Translations under genes and position numbers: made by a program
Assembly (NCBI GenBank): GCA_050010255.1
Contig: JBEKLJ010000025.1
Location: 1-22,804 of the forward strand
DNA length: 22,804 nucleotides
Source: JBEKLJ01 sp050010255
Lineage (GTDB): Bacteria; Acidobacteriota; Terriglobia; Bryobacterales; Bryobacteraceae
Direction: 5' to 3'
The notes under the pieces: generated by a model
Databases searched by the model: none
Told to the model about the DNA's origin: nothing
The model's input: the letters and a program-made list of their open reading frames with translations, nothing else
Part shown: positions 1 through 6,247 of the stretch, piece by piece
How positions within the stretch are numbered: position 1 is the first letter of the stretch
How the letters are laid out: every line of letters begins with the position of its first letter

Positions 1-1061
1 TCCACCTGGCCTTGGCCAACAGCCTGCTCGGCCGGGACGCCGAGGCGATCGCGGGCTACAGGAAGGTTCTGGAGCTGAAGCCGGGGCTTTACGAAGCCGA
101 GCTGAACCTGGGCATGGTGCTGCTGCGCCAGAAGCAGGCCCGCGAGGCGGCGCCGTACCTGGAACAGGCCGCGGCGCGGAAGCCGACGGAGTTCCGCCCG
201 CGGCTCTACCTCTCCGACGCGCTGTTCGAAGCGGCTGAGTACGCCAAGGCCGAGGAATCGTACAAGGCGGCGCTGGCGCTGGATCAGAATTCTGCCGCGG
301 CTGAGCTCGGTCTGGCGCGGTCCCAGGCTCGGCAGAACCGGATCGACGAGGCCAGCCCGCACTATCGCCGCGCCGCCGAGCTGGATCCGAGCCTGAAGGG
401 CGGCCTGCTGGAGCTGGCCGAGTTGTACGAGAAGGCCGGGCGCGCGGCCGAGGCGATCCCGATTTACGCGCAGTTCCCGGAAAACGTCGCCGTGCGGGAG
501 CGGCTGGGGCAACTGCTGGTCGAGGCCGGACGGCCCGAGGAGGCGATCCCGCACCTGCAGTGGGCGGTGGCGACCTCGCCGAGCTCGGCAAACCGGCTGG
601 CGCTGGCGCAGGCCTACCGCCGGGCGCACCAGCCCGAGAAGGAGCTGCCGGTGCTCGAGCAGGCCGTGGCCGCCGACCCCGCTAACCTCGACCTCCGGAT
701 GGCCTACGGCCGCGAGCTGCGCGACCAGCGGAAGTTCGCGGAGGCGGCCCAGCAGTTCTCGCGCGTGGCGCAGGCGAAGCCCGACTCCGTTCCGGCCTGG
801 AACGAACTGGCGGCGATGCTCGTCTCACTGGAGAACTATCCGCAAGCGCTGGCGGTGCTGGACCGCGTCCGCGCGCTGGGCGGCGAGACGGCCGGCCACC
901 AGTACCTCCGGGCGCTCGTTCTGGACCGGACGCGGGACTTGAAGGGGGCGCTCGAGAGTTACGAGAAGTTCCTGGCGGCGAGCCAGGGGAAGAACCCGAA
1001 TGAGGAGTTCAAAGCGCGGCAGAGAATCCTGGTCCTGCGCCGGGAGCTGGAGCGGAGGTGA
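1..1061 (+). CDS. TPR-repeat protein, 5' end cut by the window edge
   Basis: The reading frame is open from base 3 (HLALANSLLG...) to the TGA at 1059-1061, so the true start lies upstream. The visible part of about 352 residues is an array of roughly ten 34-residue tetratricopeptide repeats. They show the usual pattern of a small residue near position 8, Ala near position 20 and Pro near position 32, for example in AAPYLEQAAARKP, AEESYKAALALDQN and EAIPHLQWAVATSP. TPR solenoids bind partner proteins; no catalytic domain is visible. The next gene starts 4 bases after the stop and its Shine-Dalgarno lies inside this gene's last codons, so the three genes 1-2144 are probably one operon. The N-terminus and any signal peptide or extra domain cannot be seen. 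The TPR call is secure; the specific role is unknown. Confidence 0.9.
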   Translation, partial: HLALANSLLGRDAEAIAGYRKVLELKPGLYEAELNLGMVLLRQKQAREAAPYLEQAAARKPTEFRPRLYLSDALFEAAEYAKAEESYKAALALDQNSAAAELGLARSQARQNRIDEASPHYRRAAELDPSLKGGLLELAELYEKAGRAAEAIPIYAQFPENVAVRERLGQLLVEAGRPEEAIPHLQWAVATSPSSANRLALAQAYRRAHQPEKELPVLEQAVAADPANLDLRMAYGRELRDQRKFAEAAQQFSRVAQAKPDSVPAWNELAAMLVSLENYPQALAVLDRVRALGGETAGHQYLRALVLDRTRDLKGALESYEKFLAASQGKNPNEEFKARQRILVLRRELERR

Positions 1062-1065
1062 GCCG

Positions 1066-1503
1066 TTGAGCGCGTTCCGGATGTTGCTCGCGGCCCTCGC
1101 CCTGGCGCTGCCGGTCTGGGCCGGTCTGGATGCGGTGAAGGCGGAGCGGAACCTGGAGAAGCGGGCCGGGATGGCGCTCGCCAATGGCGGCGCGGCGCTC
1201 AACTCCGCTCGCGACTCCTATGCCGCGGGCGACCTCCAGCGGACCACGGCGGCGCTGGACGAGGTCCAACAATCGGTCCAGCTCGCTTACAGCTCCCTGC
1301 TGGCGACGCACAAGAACCCACGCAGCAGGCCGACGCACTTCAAGCGTGCCGAGATCAGGACGCGGGAACTGCTGCGGCGCCTGGACGACTTCCGGGAGCA
1401 GATGAGTTACGAGGACCGCAGCGTGCTGGACGAGGTCCGTGCGGCCGTCCAGAAGGTCCGTGACGATCTGCTTAGGGGCCTCCTGGGGGAGAAGAAGAAA
1501 TGA
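1066..1503 (+). CDS. small secreted helical protein of unknown function
   Basis: This is a 145-residue protein of a family I do not recognise. I place the start at TTG 1066 because GGAGGTG at 1054-1060 lies five bases before it; ATG 1081 is an in-frame alternative, and the more upstream ATG 1000 lies inside the TPR gene. From TTG the N-terminus is a clean signal peptide (MSAFRMLLAALALALPVWA, then GLDAV), so the product is probably periplasmic. The mature part is charged, Ala/Arg/Leu-rich and predicted mostly helical, with stretches such as DLQRTTAALDEVQQSVQLAY, and ends in a Lys-rich tail. The stop overlaps the next gene's start as ATGA (1500-1503), which suggests translational coupling. It may work with the TPR protein and the following secreted protein, but that is inferred only from gene order. 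Confidence 0.75.
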   Translation: MSAFRMLLAALALALPVWAGLDAVKAERNLEKRAGMALANGGAALNSARDSYAAGDLQRTTAALDEVQQSVQLAYSSLLATHKNPRSRPTHFKRAEIRTRELLRRLDDFREQMSYEDRSVLDEVRAAVQKVRDDLLRGLLGEKKK

Positions 1504-2144
1504 TGCGGAGAGCGTTGCTCGTTTTCGCGTTCGCGATGTGCGCGATTCCGTCGCTGGCGCAGCGGGATTTCCTGACGGCGGACGAGGTGGACCAGGTCCG
1601 CGAGGCGCAGGACCCGAGCGACCGGCTGAAGCTCTACCTGCAGTTCGCCCGGCAGCGGCTCGACCAGGTCCAGCAGCTTTTCAAGGAACAGAAGGCCGGC
1701 CGCAGCGGCATGATTCACGATCTGCTGGAGGAGTACGGCCAGATCATCGACGCCATCGACACCGTCGCCGATGACGCGCTCCAGCGCAAGCTCGACATCG
1801 CCCTGGTCATGAAGGCGGTCGCGGAGGCCGAGACGGGGTTCCTGCCGGTCCTGGAGAAGATCCGGGACAGCCAGCCGACGGACCTGGAACGCTACGAGTT
1901 CATGCTGGCTCAGGCCATCGAAACCACGCGCGACAGTCTGGAGGCCTCCCGCGAGGACCTCGGCCAGCGCGCTGCCGAGGTCGGCGAGCGCGAGAAGCGC
2001 GAGAAGGAGCAGATTGAAAGCGTGACGGGACCCAGGGACCTCGCGGCGAAGAAGGCCGCCGAAGCCAAGCGCGCCGACGAAGCGGCGCAGCAGCCCAAGA
2101 AGCCTACGCTGCTCAAGAAGGGCGAAACCGTTAAGCCGCACTAG
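1500..2144 (+). CDS. secreted helical / coiled-coil protein of unknown function
   Basis: This 214-residue protein starts at ATG 1500, overlapping the previous stop by four bases, with GGGGGAGAAG just upstream as ribosome-binding site. ATG 1503 is an equivalent alternative start. The N-terminus MMRRALLVFAFAMCAIPSLA followed by QRDF is a convincing signal peptide, so the protein should be exported. The mature part is nearly all helical. Residues about 130-190 are rich in Glu, Lys, Arg and Ala (DLGQRAAEVGEREKREKEQ) and look like a coiled coil; the C-terminal tail is Lys/Pro-rich. No catalytic motif is visible. It is the third member of the packed set with the TPR protein and the 145-residue secreted protein. 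The family is not recognised. Confidence 0.78.
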   Translation: MMRRALLVFAFAMCAIPSLAQRDFLTADEVDQVREAQDPSDRLKLYLQFARQRLDQVQQLFKEQKAGRSGMIHDLLEEYGQIIDAIDTVADDALQRKLDIALVMKAVAEAETGFLPVLEKIRDSQPTDLERYEFMLAQAIETTRDSLEASREDLGQRAAEVGEREKREKEQIESVTGPRDLAAKKAAEAKRADEAAQQPKKPTLLKKGETVKPH

Positions 2145-2146
2145 CG

Positions 2147-2208
2147 CGGCCATGGCCGGGATTGAGTAGGGCGGGCGTCTACGCCCGCCGCCGGGTCTCC
2201 AGACCCGG
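2147..2208 (+). repeat. tandem perfect inverted repeats (REP-like hairpins)
   Basis: Three palindromes follow each other. CGGCCATGGCCG (2147-2158) is self-complementary. GGCGGGCGT (2170-2178) pairs with ACGCCCGCC (2181-2189). CCGGGTCT (2191-2198) pairs with AGACCCGG (2201-2208). The last two are adjacent GC-rich stems with tiny loops, separated by one base. There is no T-tract, so a standard intrinsic terminator is not shown. The position between two same-strand genes fits REP-type intergenic palindromes or an mRNA-processing structure. The stems are directly visible; the role is inferred. Confidence 0.6.
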
Positions 2209-2290
2209 GCATCGCCAACCGTGGGGTGCGGCGCGGACCCGGGGGGCCCGGCCAGGGAATCCGCCCCGCAAGGAGAGCCGAGGTTCTGAA

Positions 2291-3379
2291 ATGAGAGTCC
2301 TTTTCGCACTGCTTCTGCCAGCGCTGCTGGCGGCCCAGCGCAAGCCGGGCAACCCGCTGGATCATCTGCCGGGCAACATCGAAATCCTGACGCACTTTGG
2401 CGAGCGCGCCGATATCTCGCCGGACAACCAGAGCGTGGCCTTCATGGCCAAGAGCTTTGGCGATGCCTTCGTCATCGACCTGAAGACGCGCGTGATCCGG
2501 TGCCTCACCTGCAACCTGCCGGGCGCGGCGTTCCTCCGCGTGATGCATTTGGTGACGGGCGACTACATACTGATCGGTCCCGCTCGATTCGAGGATGTCC
2601 GCACGAGCCGGTCGCGCGACAACGAGCTGTGGTTTCTATCGCGTCAGCCGGGCTCGAAACCCGTGCGCCTGGACGAGAGGATGAGCGAGGGCGCGGCGAT
2701 TTCGAAGAAGAGCCTCCGCATCGCCTATTCGCAAACGCTGGCGCAGGGGCCTCTTGAGAGGCTGGTGCGAGAGCGTTTCTCTCCCTCGGAACGCGCTGCT
2801 TCCGCGCCGGAGGCGCCCATCCCCGTGTTTCGCGCCGAGTTTCCGAACGACTACTCGAGGCTGGTTGTGGCGGAGCTGGACCTGAGCGGCGGCGTGCCGA
2901 AGCTCAGGAACAAGAGGATGGTCTACGAGAGCAGGGATCGCTCCTGCTTCATCGAGGCGCAGGACTTCTACGACAACGACCGCAAGATGACGTTCACGTG
3001 CTACGAACCGCCGAGCGCGGCGTCGGTGATGGGCATCGATCTAGAGACGGGGCAAGTGACGAACTTCTCGAAAGCGCCGGGCACATACAACGAACCCGAA
3101 GGCATTTGGCCCGACGGCGAGCACACCTGCGTCGAATCCGACCGGCAGACGCGCGAGCTGGGAGGCAGAGGCGGACCGGGACAGATCGATATCTGGAAGC
3201 TCAAGCTGGACGGCACGGGAGCGAACTTCGTGCGGCTGACTCGCTTCAACGACTACGAAGGCGGGAAGGCCTCGAACCCGGTGGTATCGACCGACGGCCG
3301 GTTCATGGCGTTCCAGGCTGCGCACAGCGCCGACGAAGCGGGGGTCGGGTACGGGATACTGCTGTACCACATCAAATAG
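2291..3379 (+). CDS. secreted PD40 / TolB-like beta-propeller protein
   Basis: The start is ATG 2291. From there the first residues form a signal peptide (MRVLFALLLPALLAA, then QRKPG); the frame stays open further upstream but runs through the hairpin repeats and is unlikely to be coding. The mature protein of about 345 residues has beta-propeller blade signatures of the PD40/WD40-like type, including ADISPDNQSVAFMAKSFG near the N-terminus and SNPVVSTDGRFMAFQAAHS near the C-terminus, with DIWKLKLDG and GIDLETGQV strands between. Such propellers in Gram-negative bacteria are usually periplasmic or cell-surface interaction modules, related to TolB and to the propeller of S9 peptidases. No peptidase domain follows, so it is probably non-catalytic. 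AGGAGAG at 2270-2276 is a somewhat distant ribosome-binding site. Confidence 0.75.
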   Translation: MRVLFALLLPALLAAQRKPGNPLDHLPGNIEILTHFGERADISPDNQSVAFMAKSFGDAFVIDLKTRVIRCLTCNLPGAAFLRVMHLVTGDYILIGPARFEDVRTSRSRDNELWFLSRQPGSKPVRLDERMSEGAAISKKSLRIAYSQTLAQGPLERLVRERFSPSERAASAPEAPIPVFRAEFPNDYSRLVVAELDLSGGVPKLRNKRMVYESRDRSCFIEAQDFYDNDRKMTFTCYEPPSAASVMGIDLETGQVTNFSKAPGTYNEPEGIWPDGEHTCVESDRQTRELGGRGGPGQIDIWKLKLDGTGANFVRLTRFNDYEGGKASNPVVSTDGRFMAFQAAHSADEAGVGYGILLYHIK

Positions 3380-3405
3380 CCGCCGACGATCAGCCCTCGG
3401 CCATT

Positions 3406-3433
3406 AGCTGCCAGCTATCAGCTGTCAGCTTTC
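3406..3433. repeat. AGCTNNC heptamer array, locus 1 (4 units)
   Basis: Four head-to-tail heptamers AGCTGCC, AGCTATC, AGCTGTC and AGCTTTC are followed by a degenerate unit AGACTTC (3434-3440). The same heptamer family recurs at 5666-5749 and 8246-8294. The array runs straight into the transposase-fragment block that is also shared with locus 3. Confidence 0.85.
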
Positions 3434-3443
3434 AGACTTCGCG

Positions 3444-3536
3444 GCTGCGGGCAGGCAGCATATCCAGATTGCCGCGGCGTTGAACATTACGCCGAAAAAG
3501 GCCGCGCGCTGGCGGGATCGGTTTCTCCGGGCGGGC
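3444..3536 (+). mobile_element. IS630-like transposase fragment (helix-turn-helix only)
   Basis: On the plus strand this reads AGRQHIQIAAALNITPKKAA followed by RWRDRFLRAG. This matches the form of the helix-turn-helix of IS630-family transposases (xxIAxxLxITxxxxxRWRxRF). There is no start codon, no upstream domain and no DDE catalytic domain, and the frame stops soon after. Bases 3434-3512 match 8288-8366 without gaps at about 70 of 79 positions, and several differences are conservative at protein level (I/L, K/R, K/Q). That supports descent from a coding sequence. It is a remnant. Confidence 0.6.
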
Positions 3537-3623
3537 CGGGCAGCGAACTTGCCGGTCGGTGCGCTCCAATGCCTTGAGCAGCCGGTCGCCTAGGTAGCCG
3601 GTGACGCCCGTGAAAATGGTCAT
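3528..3623 (-). pseudogene. N-terminal remnant of an SDR / NAD(P)-binding epimerase-like gene
   Basis: Read on the minus strand from ATG 3623, the first 30 or so codons give MTIFTGVTGYLGDRLLKALE and then RTDRQVRC. This is the N-terminal beta-alpha unit of a Rossmann-fold SDR/NmrA-like protein with the nucleotide-binding TGxTGYLG motif. AGGGA stands just before the ATG as a plausible ribosome-binding site. After about residue 30 the similarity ends where the oppositely oriented IS630-like fragment begins. A deletion or insertion has therefore removed the remaining roughly 250 or more residues of a normal SDR. The exact junction is uncertain by about 15 bases. Confidence 0.6.
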
Positions 3624-3688
3624 TATTCCCTGTCTTTCGCATGGACGGCCCGGGTAAATTCCCGCCAACGGTTGCCAGTTTTCCGGTA

Positions 3689-3694
3689 TATAAT
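3689..3694 (+). promoter_or_regulatory. candidate -10 element (TATAAT) for the PLD gene
   Basis: A perfect TATAAT sits 22 bases upstream of the PLD start, in a locally AT-richer stretch. TTGCCA at 3672-3677 is only 11 bases away, too close for a normal sigma70 -35 box, so only the -10 is supported. Confidence 0.35.
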
Positions 3695-3716
3695 TGCTCG
3701 AAGGAAGGGAGCGCTT

Positions 3717-5435
3717 ATGTCCACCACGGCAGGGAGCAGAGCTTTGAGTGGTGCGCCCGCCAGGGCCAATGCGGCGGTCGCGACTGCCACTCAGGCCGGG
3801 CTGAAGGTCACCGCGTACCGCGGCGACGGTTCGGTCCTGCTGGCGTTCAACCTGGAACAGAAACCCGCGGCAGGGTTTGCCGGATTCGCAGCGCGATGCA
3901 CGCCGCCGAACGGGAAAGCCTTCTGGCTTCAGAACCGGCTGAATTTCAAAGATGCGGTTACCGCTGAGACCACGCCAGCCCAGCGGCAGGCCATCTCTAC
4001 ACCGACCAACGAAGCGCCCTACCAGAAGTTCCGGTGGGTGGATTTCTCTTCGTGGCGCGAACCCGGTGCGTACACTTACGAAATCTCGGCGATGTACCAC
4101 CAGGATGGGGCACTGAAGCCGGGCGCCACGGTTTCGGTTTCGCTCGACCTCGGACCATTCCAATCGGGCAAGCTCCAAGCCGGCTTTACTCGTGGTTTCA
4201 TATCGTCACAGGCGTACGTGGACCAGTTTCACAACGCGCCCATCCGTCCGGCCGTGAAATCCATCGACTACAACACGAGTTCGTACGAAGCGCAATACGC
4301 ATGGCTCGGGTTTCATGCGCGTTGCATGGTCTTCGATTTCCTGAAGGGGTGCTTCGACGACCCGCAGGGCGAACTCGACGTCTTCGCCTACGACCTCGAC
4401 GAGCCCGACATCATCGCCAGGCTGAAGAGCTTCGGTGGGCGGCTGCGGGCCGTGCTCGACGACGCCTCGCTCCATACCAAGCCAGGGGCCATGGAGATCC
4501 TCGCCAAGAATGCGCTGATCGCTTCGGCCGGCCAGGCGAATGTGCACACCGGCCATTTCAAGCGCTTCGCGCACGACAAGGTCTTCATTCACAAACACGA
4601 CGGCCAAGCCGTGCGGGTGCTGACCGGGTCGGCGAATTTTTCGGTGCGCGGGCTATACGTGCAGGCGAATAACGTCCTGATCTTCGATGACCCGGACACC
4701 GCGGCCCTTTACGAAGAAGCCTTCCAGCAGTCGTTCAAAGACATGCCGAAGTTTTCATCTTCCGGGATCGCCGGCGCCTGGCACGATATGCCGGACCGGC
4801 CGGACCTGCCCACTTACGCGCTGGCGTTCTCGCCGCACAAGACGGCGGAAGTTTCGCTGGGGCGCGTGTCGGAGGCCATCAAGGGCGCCCAGAGCTCAGT
4901 GTTGTTCGCGATCATGGAACTCGGCGGCGGCGGAGACGTCCTGCAACAGATCAAGGAGCTGGCGGCGAAGACGAACATCTTCTCCTACGGCGTGACGCAG
5001 TCACAGGCGGGGGCATCGCTATACAAACCGGGTTCCCCGAACGGGATTCTGACGCCGTTCGCGTATCTCTCCAAGCATGTGCCGGAGCCGTTCCAACAGG
5101 AAATCAGCGGCGGGGCGGGGCAAGTAATCCACGACAAGTTCGTCGTTATCGATTTCAACACGCCCAACGCAAAGGTTTACACGGGCTCGTCGAATCTGGC
5201 GGCGGGGGGCGAGACATCCAACGGCGACAACCTGATCGAGCTGCGGGACGGCGCGGTAGCGTCGATTTTCGCCGCGCAGGCCGTCGGTCTGGTGGACCAC
5301 TTCCATTTCCGGGCCGTGCAGCAGGACGCGACCACAGCCGAGCCGCTGTGCCTGAGCGAAGAAGACGACTGGTGGCAGGAGTACTTCACGCCCGGCAAGC
5401 TGAAGTATTGCGACCGCGTGCTGTTTTGCCCATGA
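3717..5435 (+). CDS. phospholipase D-like protein with two HKD motifs
   Basis: This is a 572-residue protein. The start is ATG 3717, preceded by AAGGAAGGGAG at 3700-3710. Residues 1 to about 180 form a beta-rich N-terminal domain that I cannot name. Two PLD half-domains follow. The first has H286-x-K288 and GSAN at about 304-307; its Asp comes two residues later than in the canonical HxKx4D spacing. The second has a full HDKFVVID (H472, K474, D479) and GSSN at about 490-493. Two HKD motifs form one active site in PLD-superfamily phosphodiesterases, which use a phospho-histidine intermediate on phospholipids or nucleic acids; the substrate here cannot be read. No signal peptide is visible, so the product is probably cytoplasmic or exported by another route. 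The gene is flanked on both sides by heptamer-repeat loci, which may mark it as accessory. Confidence 0.85.
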   Translation: MSTTAGSRALSGAPARANAAVATATQAGLKVTAYRGDGSVLLAFNLEQKPAAGFAGFAARCTPPNGKAFWLQNRLNFKDAVTAETTPAQRQAISTPTNEAPYQKFRWVDFSSWREPGAYTYEISAMYHQDGALKPGATVSVSLDLGPFQSGKLQAGFTRGFISSQAYVDQFHNAPIRPAVKSIDYNTSSYEAQYAWLGFHARCMVFDFLKGCFDDPQGELDVFAYDLDEPDIIARLKSFGGRLRAVLDDASLHTKPGAMEILAKNALIASAGQANVHTGHFKRFAHDKVFIHKHDGQAVRVLTGSANFSVRGLYVQANNVLIFDDPDTAALYEEAFQQSFKDMPKFSSSGIAGAWHDMPDRPDLPTYALAFSPHKTAEVSLGRVSEAIKGAQSSVLFAIMELGGGGDVLQQIKELAAKTNIFSYGVTQSQAGASLYKPGSPNGILTPFAYLSKHVPEPFQQEISGGAGQVIHDKFVVIDFNTPNAKVYTGSSNLAAGGETSNGDNLIELRDGAVASIFAAQAVGLVDHFHFRAVQQDATTAEPLCLSEEDDWWQEYFTPGKLKYCDRVLFCP

Positions 5436-5616
5436 GAGCCGGGGGACGCGTTGCCGCCACCTGGCTGTAACACGCCCTACCCGCAGATATGCCCAAACTC
5501 CGTCGGGTCGCGGCGGAGCAACCGTCGAGGATGGAAGGTCGCCCACTCGGAAGTTGACCCCAGACGGCGATCTGGGAAGCGCTGCGTGCACCGATCCCTT
5601 ATCCCTGGCGTGAAAT

Positions 5617-5676
5617 CCCCTTCTCTCCAGCTTCGCTTGCCCAGGTTCCGTTCTGCGAGATTGGCAGGTATCAGCT
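5617..5676. repeat. left flank block of the heptamer repeat, copy in locus 2
   Basis: This 60-base block aligns without gaps to 8197-8256 with about 53 identical positions, and both copies end in the first heptamers. Shared cores include TCTCTCCAGCT, GTTCCGTT and GAGATTGGCA. It shows that the repeated unit is larger than the heptamers. No coding meaning is evident. Confidence 0.75.
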
Positions 5677-5749
5677 ACCAGCTATCAGCTTCCAGCTATC
5701 AGACAGCAGCTGCCAGCTATCAGACAGCAGCTGCCAGCTTTCAGACGTC
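5666..5749. repeat. AGCTNNC heptamer array, locus 2 (12 units)
   Basis: Twelve consecutive 7-base units run from AGGTATC to AGACGTC without a phase break. Most are AGCTNNC; AGACAGC occurs twice as a variant. Inside the array a three-unit block (AGCTATC-AGACAGC-AGCTGCC) is duplicated exactly, at 5694-5714 and 5715-5735. This is the longest of the three arrays. Unlike loci 1 and 3, it does not run into the transposase-fragment block. Confidence 0.88.
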
Positions 5750-5799
5750 GTTCCGGTGGGGCTAGGACGGCAGCGAGGGATCCTCGCTGTGGGTGATGA

Positions 5800-5916
5800 A
5801 CTCCGGATAAGCGCCGGCGCACGCCGTGGCTGAGAAGAATCCTGTTCTATGTGATGCTGGCGCTGATTCCCGTGGTGGTCTTCGGGCTGCTGCTGTACAT
5901 GGCGCGGCGCGGGTGA
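5800..5916 (+). pseudogene. possible broken single-TM micro-protein
   Basis: The frame ending at TGA 5914-5916 encodes TPDKRRRTPWLRR followed by ILFYVMLALIPVVVFGLLLY and MARRG: a basic stretch, one strong transmembrane helix and a basic tail. No good start lies in frame. ATG at 5796 would fit if one base near 5805 were removed (MNS-DKRRRTPW...), so a single-base frameshift could have broken a protein of about 37 residues. It could instead be the tail of a lost larger gene or chance. Support is the hydrophobic pattern alone. Confidence 0.25.
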
Positions 5917-5929
5917 GGGCCAAGCCCCC

Positions 5930-6247
5930 CTACCTCTTTGCGGAGAAGTACAGCACCAGACCGGCCAGCAGCGTGTCCTGGTTCTTGTAGGCGCCGGGGG
6001 CAGACCCGCGGTCGAAGAACGGAGCATTGGACCAGTCGCGGCGGTATTCGAGGCGGGTCAGGACTCCCTCCCGGAGCTTGAACTCGCCCGTGAGAGTGAT
6101 TTCCTTCACTTTCTGCACCGTCCCGGTAGCGAAACCATCGGCATCGTTGAACCACTCCAGGCGGGGCGCCAGCGCGAACACCCTCGAGAGCTGGAAGCGG
6201 GCGGCGCCGTGCCAGGCCGGTGCCGCGTGGCTGCGAGACCGAAGAGG
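5930..6247 (-). pseudogene. C-terminal fragment of a second BBP2-type outer-membrane barrel protein
   Basis: On the minus strand the frame from 6247 to the stop at 5930 reads PLRSRSHAAPAWHGAARFQL, then SRVFALAPRLEWFND, LTGEFKLREGVLTRLEYRRD and ends in LLAGLVLYFSAKR. This is the style of C-terminal strands in BBP2/OmpL-like beta-barrels: a PRLEWFNDxDG turn, a LRxEYRxDWS strand and a final aromatic strand. There is no own ribosome-binding site, signal peptide or N-terminal barrel. It follows the TAG of the intact barrel gene directly and in the same frame. It is best read as a remnant of a paralogue left by deletion. A GTG at 6181 could start an 83-residue product, but such a product could not form a barrel. 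Confidence 0.65.

Larger units (their letters stand above)
3380..3716. other. 337-base gene-free stretch with repeat, IS remnant and truncated SDR start
   Basis: There is no intact gene. In order the stretch holds an AGCTNNC heptamer array (3406-3433), an IS630-like transposase fragment on the plus strand (3444-3536), the beginning of an SDR gene on the minus strand (to 3623), and the upstream region of the PLD gene with a perfect TATAAT. Each is listed separately. The layout is typical of a decayed insertion site. Confidence 0.7.
5436..5929. other. 494-base gene-free stretch with heptamer array and a possible TM micro-ORF remnant
   Basis: No ordinary gene is supported. Bases 5436-5610 show nothing I recognise. 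A block at 5617-5676 matches 8197-8256, and a twelve-unit heptamer array runs from 5666 to 5749. A short hydrophobic reading frame follows at 5800-5916. The 104-codon plus-strand frame across this stretch is mainly a translation of the heptamers (GISYQLSASSYQTAAASYQT) and is not taken as a gene. Confidence 0.65.

Noticed and set aside
1407..2309. 300-codon minus-strand frame opposite the small secreted genes
   Set aside because: The plus strand has signal peptides, ribosome-binding sites and coupled starts; the minus frame shows none of these.
3406..3433. CRISPR array
   Set aside because: The units are 7 bases long and contiguous, with no spacers and no cas genes in the window.
3672..3694. 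TTGCCA and TATAAT as a complete promoter for the PLD gene
   Set aside because: The spacer is only 11 bases; only the -10 box was kept.
5451..5765. 104-codon plus-strand frame with SYQL/SYQT repeats
   Set aside because: The repeated residues are only the translation of the 7-base repeat; there is no ribosome-binding site and the frame ends with the repeat region.
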